From Mesostigma viride (taxonomy: Eukaryota; Streptophyta; Mesostigmatophyceae; Mesostigmatales; Mesostigmataceae): DNA of 64,000 nucleotides. The stretch is taken from positions 2,809,975 through 2,873,974 of the forward strand of contig RPFO01000253.1 of the NCBI GenBank assembly GCA_009746045.1, written 5' to 3'. Shown in pieces: positions 7,835 to 17,869 of this stretch (within the stretch, counting starts at the first letter, position 1; every line of letters begins with the position of its first letter). The position numbers and the translations under genes were made by a program. The notes under the pieces were generated by a model that saw only the letters and a list, made by a program, of their open reading frames with translations, did not search any database and was not told the DNA's origin.

Positions 7835-9178
7835 TCACCTGCGTTCACGGTGCCAGCCTAGCTCCTGTGGAAAGAAGCGAGCGCGGCCAAATGCCTCGAC
7901 TGGGTGTGGGCAGCCGCACACGAACTGCGTCACCTCCGCCAGGGCATGATAGTCCTCATACTGCCCATCAGCCCACATCGCCTTGATGAGCAGGTGACCT
8001 CCCCTTTCCTGAACCTTAGTGACCCAGCCATGGAAGCGCTCCCTCTTCCTCGCTATCCCCGGAAACAGGGCACACAGGCGCATCCCGATAAGCGCACGTG
8101 CTCCATGCTCGGCAAAGTAGGCATTGCAGTCATCCTTTGCTGCTGCCCTGGCGGCGGTGGCAGTCTTGTAATGCTCAAAGTCAATCTGCGGGTGCTCTTT
8201 CAACGCCGCCACCGTGGCAGCTGACAGTTTGCCGGTACTGATCAGCTCAGGCTGGTGCACCTCTGCCGTACCGCCCACTGTCCAGTGCTGCAGGTGTACA
8301 TCAGAAATGGGGACCGTCATCCCTGCGCTGCCGCCACCTAATGTCACTCTAGAAAACTGGCCCGTCCACGACGGTGCGTAGTAAGGAGAGGCGACAATGC
8401 TGTCACGCTCCGTGCGATCGCCTTCCAGATCAAGGACCTTCACCAGCATGTGTGGTGCCCACGGCATTCCCTGCCCGCAGGTGACGGCTGGCCGCTTAAC
8501 AACGAGTAGGTCGCTGCGTCGTATGAGGCTTCCATTCACCTTGAAGGTGTGCCTGCCGGAAATCAGTGTGCGCAAAGCGGGCGTTGCCGTTGATGTGCTC
8601 CCTCGCGCAGCGGGCGCACATGCGCGGTTGATCTGCGCTTGAATCTCGCGGGCAGGGCAAGCGACGTGTGAGATTACTTGTTTTATGGGCAGCCTCAGTG
8701 CTCGTGTTGCCCGCGCAACCGACTGGTCGCCTGCAGATCGCAGCGGTAAGGGTACCGCCTTGTTCGCTTGCAGTTCACGCTTCTCTTTGAGCTTTTGCTC
8801 CATGATGTCGAACAGATTCTCGTTGTTGGCACGCACATCCTCCACGGACTTTGGCACCTGCTCAATCCATCCGTCCAGCAACTGCTGCTTCTCAGCGGCG
8901 ACGATGTCAGGAAAAAGGCTGTGAAGGCTAGCGCAGGTACATCTCCTGGCACCGCCCTCGTCCCATTCAAAAAGCGGCACTAGACCAGGACTTCCTTTGG
9001 GGGCCTTGCCACGCTCTATGAGGAGGCACCCATAGACAGGATCTCCCTGCGGGGTGTACCCAATGGGCGTGACCCCGTCACAAGCCTCGCCATTAGGCCC
9101 TGTGGGCTGCCACTTGTTCACCGGTGCATTTACCAACGTCTCCGATGCGGCTAGGCGCCAGCGGACATACACGGTCAT
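7835..9178 (-). CDS. Transposon-encoded protein of unknown function, Tudor-like C-terminus
   Basis: A long minus-strand ORF, about 447 residues from the ATG at 9178; the same frame is open a few codons further. Composition is that of a real protein, not low complexity. The C-terminal part (about residues 375-425) reads LFPGIARKRERFHGWVTKV, then HLLIKAMWADGQYEDYHALAEV. The F-x-G-x-V, then W/Y-x-D-G-x-x-E-D-Y pattern resembles a Tudor/Agenet-type reader domain. No DDE, HTH or zinc motif was recognised. An upstream open frame ending near 9177 (KVFDLEVFWG) could be the N-terminal part, joined across a one-base shift at the TTTTGGGG run (about 9182-9190). It lies wholly inside insertion A and is presumably its own gene; a role in transposition is inferred only. 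Confidence 0.6.
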   Translation of the reverse strand: MTVYVRWRLAASETLVNAPVNKWQPTGPNGEACDGVTPIGYTPQGDPVYGCLLIERGKAPKGSPGLVPLFEWDEGGARRCTCASLHSLFPDIVAAEKQQLLDGWIEQVPKSVEDVRANNENLFDIMEQKLKEKRELQANKAVPLPLRSAGDQSVARATRALRLPIKQVISHVACPAREIQAQINRACAPAARGSTSTATPALRTLISGRHTFKVNGSLIRRSDLLVVKRPAVTCGQGMPWAPHMLVKVLDLEGDRTERDSIVASPYYAPSWTGQFSRVTLGGGSAGMTVPISDVHLQHWTVGGTAEVHQPELISTGKLSAATVAALKEHPQIDFEHYKTATAARAAAKDDCNAYFAEHGARALIGMRLCALFPGIARKRERFHGWVTKVQERGGHLLIKAMWADGQYEDYHALAEVTQFVCGCPHPVEAFGRARFFPQELGWHRERR

Positions 9179-9262
9179 ATCCGGCCCCAAAACACTTCGA
9201 GATCGAACACCTTCGAAGAGCGGTGCCTCTCCCTCTCGGCTTCGGTTGCTGGCTCATCATCC

Positions 9263-9497
9263 AAGTCGGCGGTGGCGCCCGCGCCCGCACCCGCGCCGGC
9301 GCCTGCGCCCCCACCCCCGCCCGCGCCCGCGCGCGCGCCTTGGGTGGCGCCCGCGCCCGCACCCGCGCCGGCGCCTGCGCCCCCGCCCCCGCCCCGCCCG
9401 GGCCCGCGCCCGCGCCCGCGTCTTGGGTGGCGCCCGCGCCCGCACCCGCGCCTTCTCCCCCGCCCCCGCCCGCCCGCGCCCCCGCCCGCGCCATGGG
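9263..9497 (-). repeat. GC-rich (GCGCCC)n minisatellite
   Basis: Imperfect GCGCCC/GCGCCG units are grouped in about 80-bp higher-order copies that each begin near TTGGGTGGCGCCCGCGCCCG. On the minus strand it reads as a Gly/Ala/Arg-rich segment in the frame running from SQRGRKGAST (about 9590) to KVFDLEVFWG (about 9180). It may be a disordered N-terminal region of the minus-strand protein, or non-coding. Confidence 0.8.
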
Positions 9498-10019
9498 TGT
9501 GGCCCGCGGCTGGCTTCTTCGGAAATGCGTCCATCGATTTCACCCACCGGCCGTCAGCGGTGGATGCACCCTTTCGGCCACGTTGTGACATCAAGCGCGG
9601 CGTCCCCAATAGAACAGTCATGCAATATGAATAATCATTAGTATCAACGATGCGTTCATGCAGGCGTGAACTGTGAAATACAACAAGCATGCAACAACGA
9701 CTCCAGCACACTTAGTAAATACTGCTCATAATATCTGTGGCACATGCAACATGGTTAAAACACACATGGATGACCTGTATGGCTGCACATGAACTGTCCA
9801 CCTAGAGAAGACTAGAAATTCAGCATGATATCAAGAGCCATCCACACAAATATATGTCTTACCGCAGCTTAGGGCTTCTTCGGGTTGAGTTGGCGAATCG
9901 AGCTTGTTGAGCCCTGCTCGAAGTAATGCTCAAATGCGATGCCCAGGCCCGCCAGCACATCATCAAATGTGATTAGTTTCACAGGTGGTCCGAAGAGTTC
10001 CAAACGTGGTTGCTAATTT

Positions 10020-10493
10020 TCAGGCAGTGCCTGAAGGCCGCCTCGAAAGTGAAACGCGAAAGTGAAAAGGGGTCACAAACCCTATGTTCATATCCTTGAC
10101 TCCCCCGTCGAGAACGAACCGAAAACCAGCGCCATGAACGAACTTGTGACGAGTAGATGACGACATCGTGGTTATGGCGTCGTACCCCCCCTGGTGCAGC
10201 TGCTGCTTTATCGCCGCCTTCCTGTCCTCTTGCTTCCGCCCGGGCGAAAACCAGGCGCTTCGCAATGCCTGGAGATGTGATATTCTAATGGGCTTCATGC
10301 ACTCGTGGCCGCACTTACAGTCGAACGTCTCGTCGGTCACTAGGCTGCCGGCATGGGTGCTGCCGCTTAGCACTATGGCTGCGAACTTGCGCTTCCCATG
10401 GTGTCCCATCACCATGATAGCGAAAGCCAGGAAGCAGATAGCCACGATTATGTCCCAGCAAAGCCATAGCACACCTTCCGTTTCGACCGCCAT
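10020..10493 (-). CDS. Small cysteine-rich transposon ORF (putative)
   Basis: The ORF begins at an ATG at 10493 inside one arm of a large inverted repeat. Its middle reads TFDCKCGHECMKPIRISHLQ, then LRSAWFSPGRKQEDRKAAI. This spaced C-x-C-G-x-x-C with a following basic R-x-x-F/W...Q-E-x-R-x-x-I block resembles the short zinc-binding N-terminal domain seen next to DDE transposase cores in some algal and oomycete transposons; that likeness is from memory of the pattern. The last 45 residues may be read-through of an intron. It is probably a first or second exon of a minus-strand gene of insertion A. Confidence 0.4.
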   Translation of the reverse strand: MAVETEGVLWLCWDIIVAICFLAFAIMVMGHHGKRKFAAIVLSGSTHAGSLVTDETFDCKCGHECMKPIRISHLQALRSAWFSPGRKQEDRKAAIKQQLHQGGYDAITTMSSSTRHKFVHGAGFRFVLDGGVKDMNIGFVTPFHFRVSLSRRPSGTA

Positions 10494-10936
10494 GTCGGCC
10501 ACTAGTCCGGATAGCTCAATGTGCACCTGACCTTGACACTAATCGCACAAACAGCCACAATTTTGCAAGCAAGAAGACATGGCTACCTCGGCATTTCATG
10601 AAATGTACTTCGTGAAATGCATTTCGTGAAATGTACTAAGGAACGTGATTGGCCGGCGTTCGCTCGCCAAATCTCGCAAAATGTACTAAGGCACGTGATT
10701 GGTCCCGCAAAATGTACTAAGGAACGTGATTGGCCGGCGAAGATTCTGTAGGGAATTTTAATTGCAGCAAACAAAGTACATTTCATGAAATGCCGAGGTA
10801 GCCATGTCTTCTTGCTTGCAAAATTGTGGCTGTTTGTGCGGTTAGTGTCAAGGTCAGGTGCACATTGAGCTATCCGGACTAGTGGCCGACATGGCGGTCG
10901 AAACGGAAGGTGTACTATGGCTTTGCTGGGATGATT
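10446..10936. repeat. Large inverted repeat, arms about 160 bp
   Basis: The left arm (about 10446-10611) is the near-perfect reverse complement of the right arm (about 10776-10936). Matching landmarks are CCGGATAGCTCAATGTGCAC with GTGCACATTGAGCTATCCGG, and ACATGGCTACCTCGGCATTT with AAATGCCGAGGTAGCCATGT. The 165-bp centre holds three copies of ATGTACTAAGG(A/C)ACGTGATTGG. The same start codon region (MAVETEGVLWLCWD) therefore occurs on both strands. The right copy decays after about 15 codons. It could be a divergent promoter region or a fold-back. Confidence 0.85.
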
Positions 10937-11550
10937 ATCATCGTAGTACATCATATGTATTACAGTACATTTCACGAAGTACATTTCATGGAGGCAGAGG
11001 GAAAGTTCCTGTTCATGGTGAGTCGGGGTTAGCAATCACGGCAATGTCGATACATGTACTTGCAGTATATACAAATGCCATAATGTCCTTAGATGCAGCA
11101 TGAATGTCTATTGTTCGGATTTCTTTTATCACGATGCTTAGGATGCCTTCCAACAGAAATCTGCTGCGCTACAGGTCGGGAATACCTGAACTTGATATGC
11201 GTGGCCAGTGGCCATGGCAGCCGGGGTCGGTAAGAATTAACTTCGATAGCCATGAATAATGCGGAAAGTGAACGTTGTCCACCCGCTGCACTGGGAAAAT
11301 GGCTGCACAGGAACGGCCTGACGTGATACTGTCGCAAAGCAGTTCTCATAAGCCGACAATTACACATTCGACTTATGATCGATAATCGGCGCAGGCCTTC
11401 GACATTCAAGCGCGCATCGAAACGTCGTGAGGATTTCGGACATTTAGATGAAGTTGGATTGTTTTCGGCCCTCGTATTTGCCATGATCTTGGCCATCCAA
11501 TCTTTTTGCTTCGTGCACAGTTTGCGTTTGCAGTTAAGCGTAGGTACATG

Positions 11551-11655
11551 ACAAGCTTGCGTTTGCGTTTGCGTTTGCGTTTGCGTTTGCGTTTGCGTTT
11601 GCATTTGCCTTTGCCTTTGCGTATACATTTGCATGTGCGCTTGCGTTGCCGTTTG
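11551..11655 (+). repeat. (TTTGCG)n microsatellite
   Basis: Seven or more perfect TTTGCG units from about 11553, then degenerate TTTGCC/TTTGCA/GCTTGCG units. ORFs crossing it on both strands are artefacts. Confidence 0.9.
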
Positions 11656-12145
11656 CTTATGCGTCCCAATGTATGTCTGGCTTTGGGCAATTCTATTTCC
11701 TTGTCGTTGGGATATGAGTGGGTGCTGGCGGTGGTGTTACTGTCGGCAGGTAGAGTGGCAGTGGCTTCAACTTCTGTTGCTTTTTCATTGCATTTGCATT
11801 TTCATTGGGTCTCTGTAATTAACAACTGCTTTAAATATCTTTGTTAATAGCCGGCTTCAGCTGTAATTTCGATTGCATGTTGCTTTTGAATTGCATTCGC
11901 ACTGGGCACATGCAGTGGGCATTAGGCATTGGTAGTGCAATTAGACATGCAGTCACACTTGCAATTGCAATGAAGTTGAAATTGAAGCTGCAGCTAAAAT
12001 TTGCTACGTGCCTACTGGTACAGTCGCATGTGCAGTCAACTTTGTGCTTGTTTATTATTATTATTTCTTCTTCTTATAATTTCTTCTTCTTATTATTATA
12101 ACTTCTTCTTGCTTTTCGTAATGTGTGGTGGTTAGAATGGTGATG

Positions 12146-12363
12146 GCAGGGGCAGGAGCAGGGGCAGGGGCAGGGGCAGGGGCAGGGGCAGGGGCAGGGG
12201 CAGGGGCAGGGGCAGGGGCAGGGGCAGGGGCAGGGGCAGGGGCAGGGGCAGGGGCAGGGGCAGGGGCAGGGGCAGGGGCAGGGGCAGGGGCAGGGGCAGG
12301 GGCAGGGGCAGGGGCAGGGGCAGGGGCAGGGGCAGGGGTAGGGGCAGGGGCAGGGGCAGGGGC
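12146..12363 (+). repeat. (GGGGCA)n hexanucleotide array
   Basis: About 36 tandem GGGGCA units, almost perfect, with one GGGGTA variant near 12336. It translates as Gly-Ala on the plus strand and Pro-Leu/Pro-Ala on the minus strand; not coding. Confidence 0.95.
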
Positions 12364-12529
12364 AATCATGAGTTGCTTTCGGCCTGGCATGTGCACCAGA
12401 ACTGGCATATGTGCTCGCAATGCAGCTTGCTACTCTTGTTCCTTTTGTTTGCCTTTTCTTTTGTTTGGGAACTGTTCGTGCAGGGGGGTGGAATGAGGCC
12501 GCGAGTCTCTGGGCAGGGGCATTGACGTG

Positions 12530-13425
12530 GGTAGGTGTGTGTCTGGGCTAAGTCTGCAATTGTCGCTGCTGTGCTGTACTTCTGGCTGTGGCTTACGGTG
12601 CATTTGTGGCTTGGAGTAGGGGTGAGGCTAGGGTGGGCGCAGGCGCGGGCGTGGGCGTGGGCGTGGGCGTGAGCGTGGGCATGGGCGCGGGCGTGGGCGT
12701 GGGCGTGGGCGTGGGCGTGGGCGTGTGGGCGTGGGCGTGGGCGTGGGCGTGGGCGTGGGCGTGGGCGTGGGCGTTGGCATGGGCGTGGGCGTGGGCGTGG
12801 GCGTGGGCGTGGGCGTAGGCGTGGGCGTGGGCGTGGGCGTGGGCGTGGGCGTGGGCGTGGGCGTGGGCGTGGGCGTGGGCGTGGGCGTGGGCGTGGGCGT
12901 GGGCGTGGGTGTGGGTGTGGGTGTGGGTGTGGGCGTGGGCGTGGGCGTGGGTGTGGGCGTGGGCGTGGGCGTGGGCGTGGGCGTGGGCGTGGGTGTGGGT
13001 GTGGGCGTGGGCGTGGGCGTGGGCGTGGGGGTGGGCGTGGGCGTGGGCGTGGGCGTGGGCGTGGGCGTGGGCGTGGGCGTGGGTGTGGGTGTGGGCGTGG
13101 GCGTGGGCGTGGGCGTGGGCGTGGGCGTGGGCGTGGGCGTGGGCGTGGGCATGGGCATGGGCGTGGGCGTGGGCGTGGGCGTGGGCGTGGGCGTGGGCGT
13201 GGGCGTGGGCGTGGGAGTGGGCGTTGGAGTGGGCGTGGGCGTGGGCGTGGGCGTGGGCGTGGGCGTGGGCGTGGGCGTGGGCGTGGGCGTGGGCGTGGGC
13301 GTGGGCGTGGGCGTGGGCGTGGGCGTGGGCGTGGGCGTGGGCGTGGGCGTGGGCGTGGGCGTGGGCGTGGGCGTGGGCGTGGGCGTGGGCGTGGGCGTGA
13401 GCGTGGGCGTGGGCGTTGGCGTGGG
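12530..13425 (+). repeat. (GGGCGT)n array 1 with its unique head
   Basis: A unique head of about 105 bp (12530-12637, GGTAGGTGTGTGTCTGG ... GGCTTGGAGTAGGGGTGAGG) leads into about 128 GGGCGT units (12640-13425), with scattered GGGTGT, GGGCAT and GGGAGT variants. ORFs of Val-Gly, Trp-Ala, Pro-Thr or His-Ala dipeptides are artefacts of the 6-bp period. Confidence 0.95.
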
Positions 13426-13770
13426 TAGGTGTGTGTCTCAGCTACGTCTGCTATTGTTGCAGCTGCGCTCTACTTCTGGCTGTGGCTTTGGGTATAATTG
13501 TGGCTTGGAGTAGGGGTGAGGCTAGGGTGGGCGTGGGCGTGGGCGTGGGCGTGGGCGTGGGCGTGGGCGTGGGGGTGGGCGTGGGCGTGGGCGTGGGCGT
13601 GGGCGTGGGCGTGGGCGTGGGCGTGGGCGTGGGCGTGGGCGTGGGCGTGGGCGTGGGCGTGGGCGTGGGCGTGGGCGTGGGCGTGGGCGTGGGCGTGGGC
13701 GTGGGCGTGGGCGTGGGCGTGGGCATGGGCGTGGGCGTGGGCGTGGGCGTGGGCGTGGGCGTGGGTGAGG
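13424..13770 (+). repeat. (GGGCGT)n array 2 with a second copy of the head
   Basis: The head of array 1 recurs at 13424-13526 at about 80-85% identity (GGTAGGTGTGTGTCTCAG ... GGCTTGGAGTAGGGGTGAGG). About 40 GGGCGT units follow (13528-13770). Head plus array has thus been duplicated as a unit. Confidence 0.93.
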
Positions 13771-13805
13771 ATGGGCGGGTGCGGGGGCAGGGGCATGGGC
13801 ATGGG

Positions 13806-13972
13806 CATGGGCGGGGCGGGGGCGGGGGCGGGGGCGGGGGCGGGGGCGGGGGCGGGGGCGGGGGCGGGGGCGGGGCGGGGGCGGGGGCGGGGCGGGGGCG
13901 GGGGCGGGGGCGGGGCGGGGGGGCGGGGCGGGGCGGGGGCGGGGGCGGGGCAGGGGCGGGGGCGGGGGCATG
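13806..13972 (+). repeat. (GGGGCG)n G-rich array
   Basis: About 27 GGGGCG/GGGGC units after three GGGCAT units. Runs of four or more G every six bases make it a strong G-quadruplex candidate on the plus strand. Confidence 0.92.
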
Positions 13973-14604
13973 GGCGTGTGCATGGGCGTTGGGGGGTCAG
14001 GGGGGCTGGGGTTGGGTTTGGGTGGGTGGGTCATTGGTGCAATGTTTGGAGTTGGGGCTTGTGTGTGTGTGTGTGGGGGGGGGGCATCGGGATTGCCATG
14101 CGCGTGCACGTGGGCGTCCGCGTGATCCTCTGTTCGTGTACATGTTCATGCATGTGCCATGACGGCACAATGCATGTCAGATTCGTGACTTTATCGTGTG
14201 TTCCCTAGTTGCAAGTATTACTTCTAAAATTCATTGCAGCATTCCATTCCTTGCATAATGCTTGATTGCTTGCATCAGTTCATTCTATACTTCGATCATG
14301 ACCTGAAGTGCTTAAGTATTACCAGACTCTCGCGCAGTGTCAGAATGTCCAATTTTTAGCACACATGCATGTTTGCACACCAAAGCCCTCATTCCCATGT
14401 TGATAAGGCTAAGTAAAACATTTTTTTGTGCGGTGATCCACGAAATGCAGCTGTGAATGGCTCTAGGAGGTCACCAATGGTGGCCAGACCTGTTATTGAG
14501 CATTGGGAGACGTTACAGGGGCATCAATCACAGTTACATTTAGTTCAGATGTACATAGTTCAATTTAGTACATTATAGTATAAATGTAGTAGAAAATAGT
14601 ACAA

Positions 14605-14873
14605 CCTAGTATATTGTAGCATATACTAGTTCAACTACCTCCAGATGAGATCCAGGGGCTATGGGGACACTTTTTATGCAAAACTGAACTTGAAACAAGC
14701 AAAAAACAAGAAACTTGGAAAAACTCAAAATGTACTTGGCCTAGTATATTGTAGCATATACTAGTTCAACTACCTCCAGATGAGATCCAGGGGCTATGGG
14801 GACACTTTTTATGCAAAACTGAACTTGAAACAAGCAAAAAACAAGAAACTTGGAAAAACTCAAAATGTACTTG
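14605..14873 (+). repeat. Tandem duplication of a 135-bp unit at the right end of insertion A
   Basis: CCTAGTATATTGTAGCATAT begins at 14605 and again at 14740. Both copies run to AAACTCAAAATGTACTTG and are identical as read. The second abuts the inverted terminus of insertion A. The stretch 14165-14604 before it holds no recognised gene. Confidence 0.93.
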
Positions 14874-14892
14874 TGCTGGAGTACATTCTTAA

Positions 14893-15719
14893 CGGCTGGC
14901 AGGGTTAGACCTGTTATGGGAAATTCTCATCTTCCTCAGGTGTCCTCTGATCTAAAGGATCCCTCCTTCTCCTCTGTTTCTTTATCTGAGCATGACCGTT
15001 CTTGTGCTCAAGCTTACCTAGATGATATTCTTATTTACTCTCCTGATTTTGAAACGCACCTACGTGATTTAAAGAAAGTATTAGAAATAATGGCTGAAAA
15101 TTCTTTGTGGGCGCGCCGTGCTAAAGTGCGTTCGGGTAGGAGTGTCCCATTTTTAGGGCACGTTCTGTCAGATGCCGGGGTCGCTACCGACCCGGATAAA
15201 ACTAAGTCAATTCAGGAATGGCCTACTCCTACCGACGTTAAAGGTGTACGTAGTTTCCTAGGAATTGCTTCTTACTATAGGCGTTTTATCCCGCGTTTCG
15301 CCACTATAGCAGCCCCTATTAATCATTTATTAAAGAAGGATATCCCCTTTGTTTGGAGTAGTGAGTGTCAGTCTGCTTTTCAGTGCCTAAAATCCCTACT
15401 CCTTTCCCCTCCTGTACTCATCCTACCGGATACTACTAAACCCTTTGTTGTGGCTACAGATGCTAGTAAAGTAGCTATAGGTGGTGTCCTTCTCCAGGAT
15501 CAGGGTCAGGGCTTACAGCCAATTGAATATATCTCTAGGACAATGCTCCCTGCGGAGCGTAACTATCCCGTCCACCAGCAGGAACTCTTAACTGTGGTGT
15601 ATTGTTGCCACGCGTGGCAGCACTTCCTTAAAGGTGCTCAATTTGATGTCTGCCTGAATGAACCCTGTGAGCTAGATCCTTATAGGTTAGTTATCCAAAC
15701 GGATCATCGTCCCCTTCAC
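14893..15719 (+). CDS. pol: Pol part 2: C-terminal RT and RNase H (interrupted)
   Basis: The frame resumes after insertion A. AYLDDILIYSPDFETHL carries the RT YxDD catalytic motif (about 15015); LGHVLSDAGVATDPDK and FLGIASYYRRFIPRFA are the RT C-terminal/connection motifs of Ty3 elements. RNase H shows VATDASKVAIGGVL (first Asp), the Glu in NYPVHQQELLTV and the Asp in VIQTDHRPLH. About 40 residues between the insertion border and YLDD are Ser-rich and longer than in typical Ty3 RT. The ORF is cut in RNase H by insertion B at 15720; it continues from 23252, again one base out of register when the insertion is removed at a single TA. Confidence 0.9.
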
Positions 15720-15960
15720 TAGGAAGGGGGGTGTGACATTTTGTGATATTTTGTGACATATCACGTGACATTTTGTGATGTGGATGTGACAAAATGTGAC
15801 ACTTTGTGATTTTTTGTGACAAAACTGTGATATTCTGTGACATTTCGTGACAAATCATGTGATAAAACCAGCATATTCTGTGATTATCTTTGTGACAAAA
15901 ACAAGGAAATTATCACAAAATATCAATATCACGACTTGACAAAACGCACTGACAAAATCC

Positions 15961-16185
15961 GTGACATTATCACTGATATATCACGAAAAAAAGGGTGACA
16001 AATCCGTGACATTATCACTGATACATCACGAAAAAAAGGGTGACAAATCCGTGACATTATCACTGATATATCAGGAAAAAAGGGTGACAAAATCCGTGAC
16101 ATTGTCACTGATATATCAGGAAAAAAGGGTGACAAAATCCGTGACATTGTCACTGATAAATCTAGGGAGAAAACAGTGACATAAA
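15961..16185 (+). repeat. Five tandem copies of a 45-bp unit
   Basis: GTGACATTATCACTGATATA-type units start at 15961, 16006, 16051, 16096 and 16141, each followed by GAAAAAAGGGTGACAAA. The unit contains the same GTGACA/TATCAC words as the termini of insertion B. Confidence 0.93.
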
Positions 16186-16794
16186 ACCACGGGCGATCAT
16201 GACATATCACACAGATATATCGTGACATGTCACACAGATATATCAGAACACATTCCAAAGCAAAACGGATGAAAAGCACGCCTCGCGATTTCTTTATTAC
16301 AAATATAAAGATAAATGTAACAGATCTTCATTCTTCATTCTTGATTCTTCATTCTTCAACAGTGATTATCGATCAGTGACAATTTGCAAACGCCGGCTTG
16401 GCGCTTGTCGTTGCGTGACAGAAATCTCGGAATGTTCCTGGAATGCATTAAAAAACGCACATGCGCAAGAAACATGAACGGATGGTTGGTGTCAATTGTC
16501 TCATCTGCCACCGCACCCTAGTAACCAATTCATGAACAAGAAAGCGCTCGGTATAGATCAAGAAAACAAAAACAAACATGCGCAGCCGTAGTGCCTAGAT
16601 GACGATGTCAAGTGGACGACGACGAGGAGGCCGGCACCTTGTCTCCCTGTGAGCAGAAAAAAAAGGCAAGTTTAAACACTCAAGATGTGTCATAGCCTTT
16701 CACAGCCTCGATCAATAGAAATGTTGCACATCAAAATCAACGTGTTGCCTAGAACATCCTTGAATGGGTTTCAAGAACAGCAAGGCGGCCTCCC

Positions 16795-17860
16795 CGCCCG
16801 CAAACTCATAATCCCAGTGTTTACAACCCCCTCATGAGGGGGTTGTAAAATTGCAATCACTCATTAAAAAATAATAATAAAAATATCCCAGTTTCACACA
16901 CTGCCCACTCATAAATAATCCCAGGTTCTGACAGCCCCCGCTCAGCCCACTCATGAACAACCCAGTTTAGACCCCCCCACTCATACACTATCCCAGTTTC
17001 CCACAGCCCCCACTCAGCCCACTCTGACATAAACCACCCCAGTTTAGACCCCCCTCTCATAAATAACCCCAGTTTCCCACAGTCACCACTCAGCCACCCA
17101 TAAACCACCCAGTTTCCAACCCGCCCCCCCTCATAAATAATCCCAATGGTTTTCAACCCCCTCAATCAGTAATCAAAAACAAAAAAATCCCACTTTTCAC
17201 ACACTGCCTGCTCATAAATAATCCCAGTTTATGACAGCCCCTGCTCAGCCCACTCATAAACAATCCAGTTAAATACAACCCCCCACCCACACATTATCCC
17301 AGTTTCCCACAGCCCCACTCAGCCCACTCTGACATAAACCACACCAGTTTAGACCCCCCCTCTCATAAATAACCCCAGGTTCCTACAGCCCCCCACTCAG
17401 CCCACTCATAAACCACCCATGCAGTTTACAACCTCCCCCCTCATGTTAACCCCAGTTCTCCACAGCCCCCGGGGGCTATGAAAAACGAGTGCGCCACTCA
17501 GCCACCTCAAATGCCACCGAGTTTACAGTCCCCCCCCCCCCCCATAAATAATCCCAAGTGTTTACAACCTCCTCAACCAGTTGTTAAAAAAAAAAAAAAA
17601 CAGTTTCACACACTGCCCACTCATAAATAATCCCAGTTTCCGACAGCCCCCGCCCAGCCCACATAAATAACGCGGCTACAACCCCCCAACAGCCCCCGCT
17701 CAGCCCACTAAAAAACAACCCAGTTTACAGCCCCTCCACTCATAAATAACCCCAATTTCCCACAGCCCCCACTCTGCCCACTCATGAACTACCCCTGTTT
17801 GCAACCCCCCAAATCACACCACTCATAACCATGTCCAGGTTTACAACCCCACCCACTCCT
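16795..17860 (+). repeat. AC-rich minisatellite, about 1 kb
   Basis: Imperfect units of roughly 60 bp are built from CTCATAAATAATCCCAGTTT, CCCACAGCCCCC and CTCAGCCCACTC. Spacing varies and C-runs interrupt it (for example 17528-17541). ORFs across it are not considered genes. Confidence 0.88.
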
Positions 17861-17869
17861 GAGACTTAC

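Larger units (their letters stand above)
6349..14888. mobile_element. Nested insertion A: TTAA-flanked DNA transposon, about 8.5 kb
   Basis: The segment is flanked by TTAA at 6345-6348 and 14889-14892. It carries perfect 16-bp inverted termini GAATGTACTCCAGCAC (6349-6364) and GTGCTGGAGTACATTC (14873-14888). TTAA duplication is characteristic of the piggyBac and Kolobok superfamilies. The termini do not start CCC/CCY as most piggyBac ends do, so the superfamily is open. Contents are subterminal 170-bp tandem repeats, a minus-strand ORF of about 447 residues, a minus-strand zinc-binding-like ORF, a large inverted repeat, about 1.5 kb of hexanucleotide arrays and a duplicated 135-bp right end. 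No DDE transposase core was recognised, so it may be non-autonomous or use an unfamiliar transposase. It splits the retroelement RT. Confidence 0.85.

Noticed and set aside
7531-7986. Proline-rich ORF resembling an algal wall protein
   Set aside because: It is the translation of a CT-rich tract and overlaps the real minus-strand ORF; no signal peptide or conserved domain.
9054-9641. Plus-strand Pro/Arg/Ala-rich ORFs
   Set aside because: They are antisense to the more convincing minus-strand ORF and consist of the GCGCCC minisatellite.
13806-13972. Telomere-like array
   Set aside because: The unit GGGGCG does not match known algal telomere repeats (TTTAGGG or TTTTAGGG) and lies inside a transposon.
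12061-14208. Long ORFs of Gly-Val, Trp-Ala, Pro-Thr, His-Ala or Pro-Leu dipeptides on both strands
   Set aside because: They arise from 6-bp tandem repeats without stop codons; no start context, domain or splice structure supports coding.
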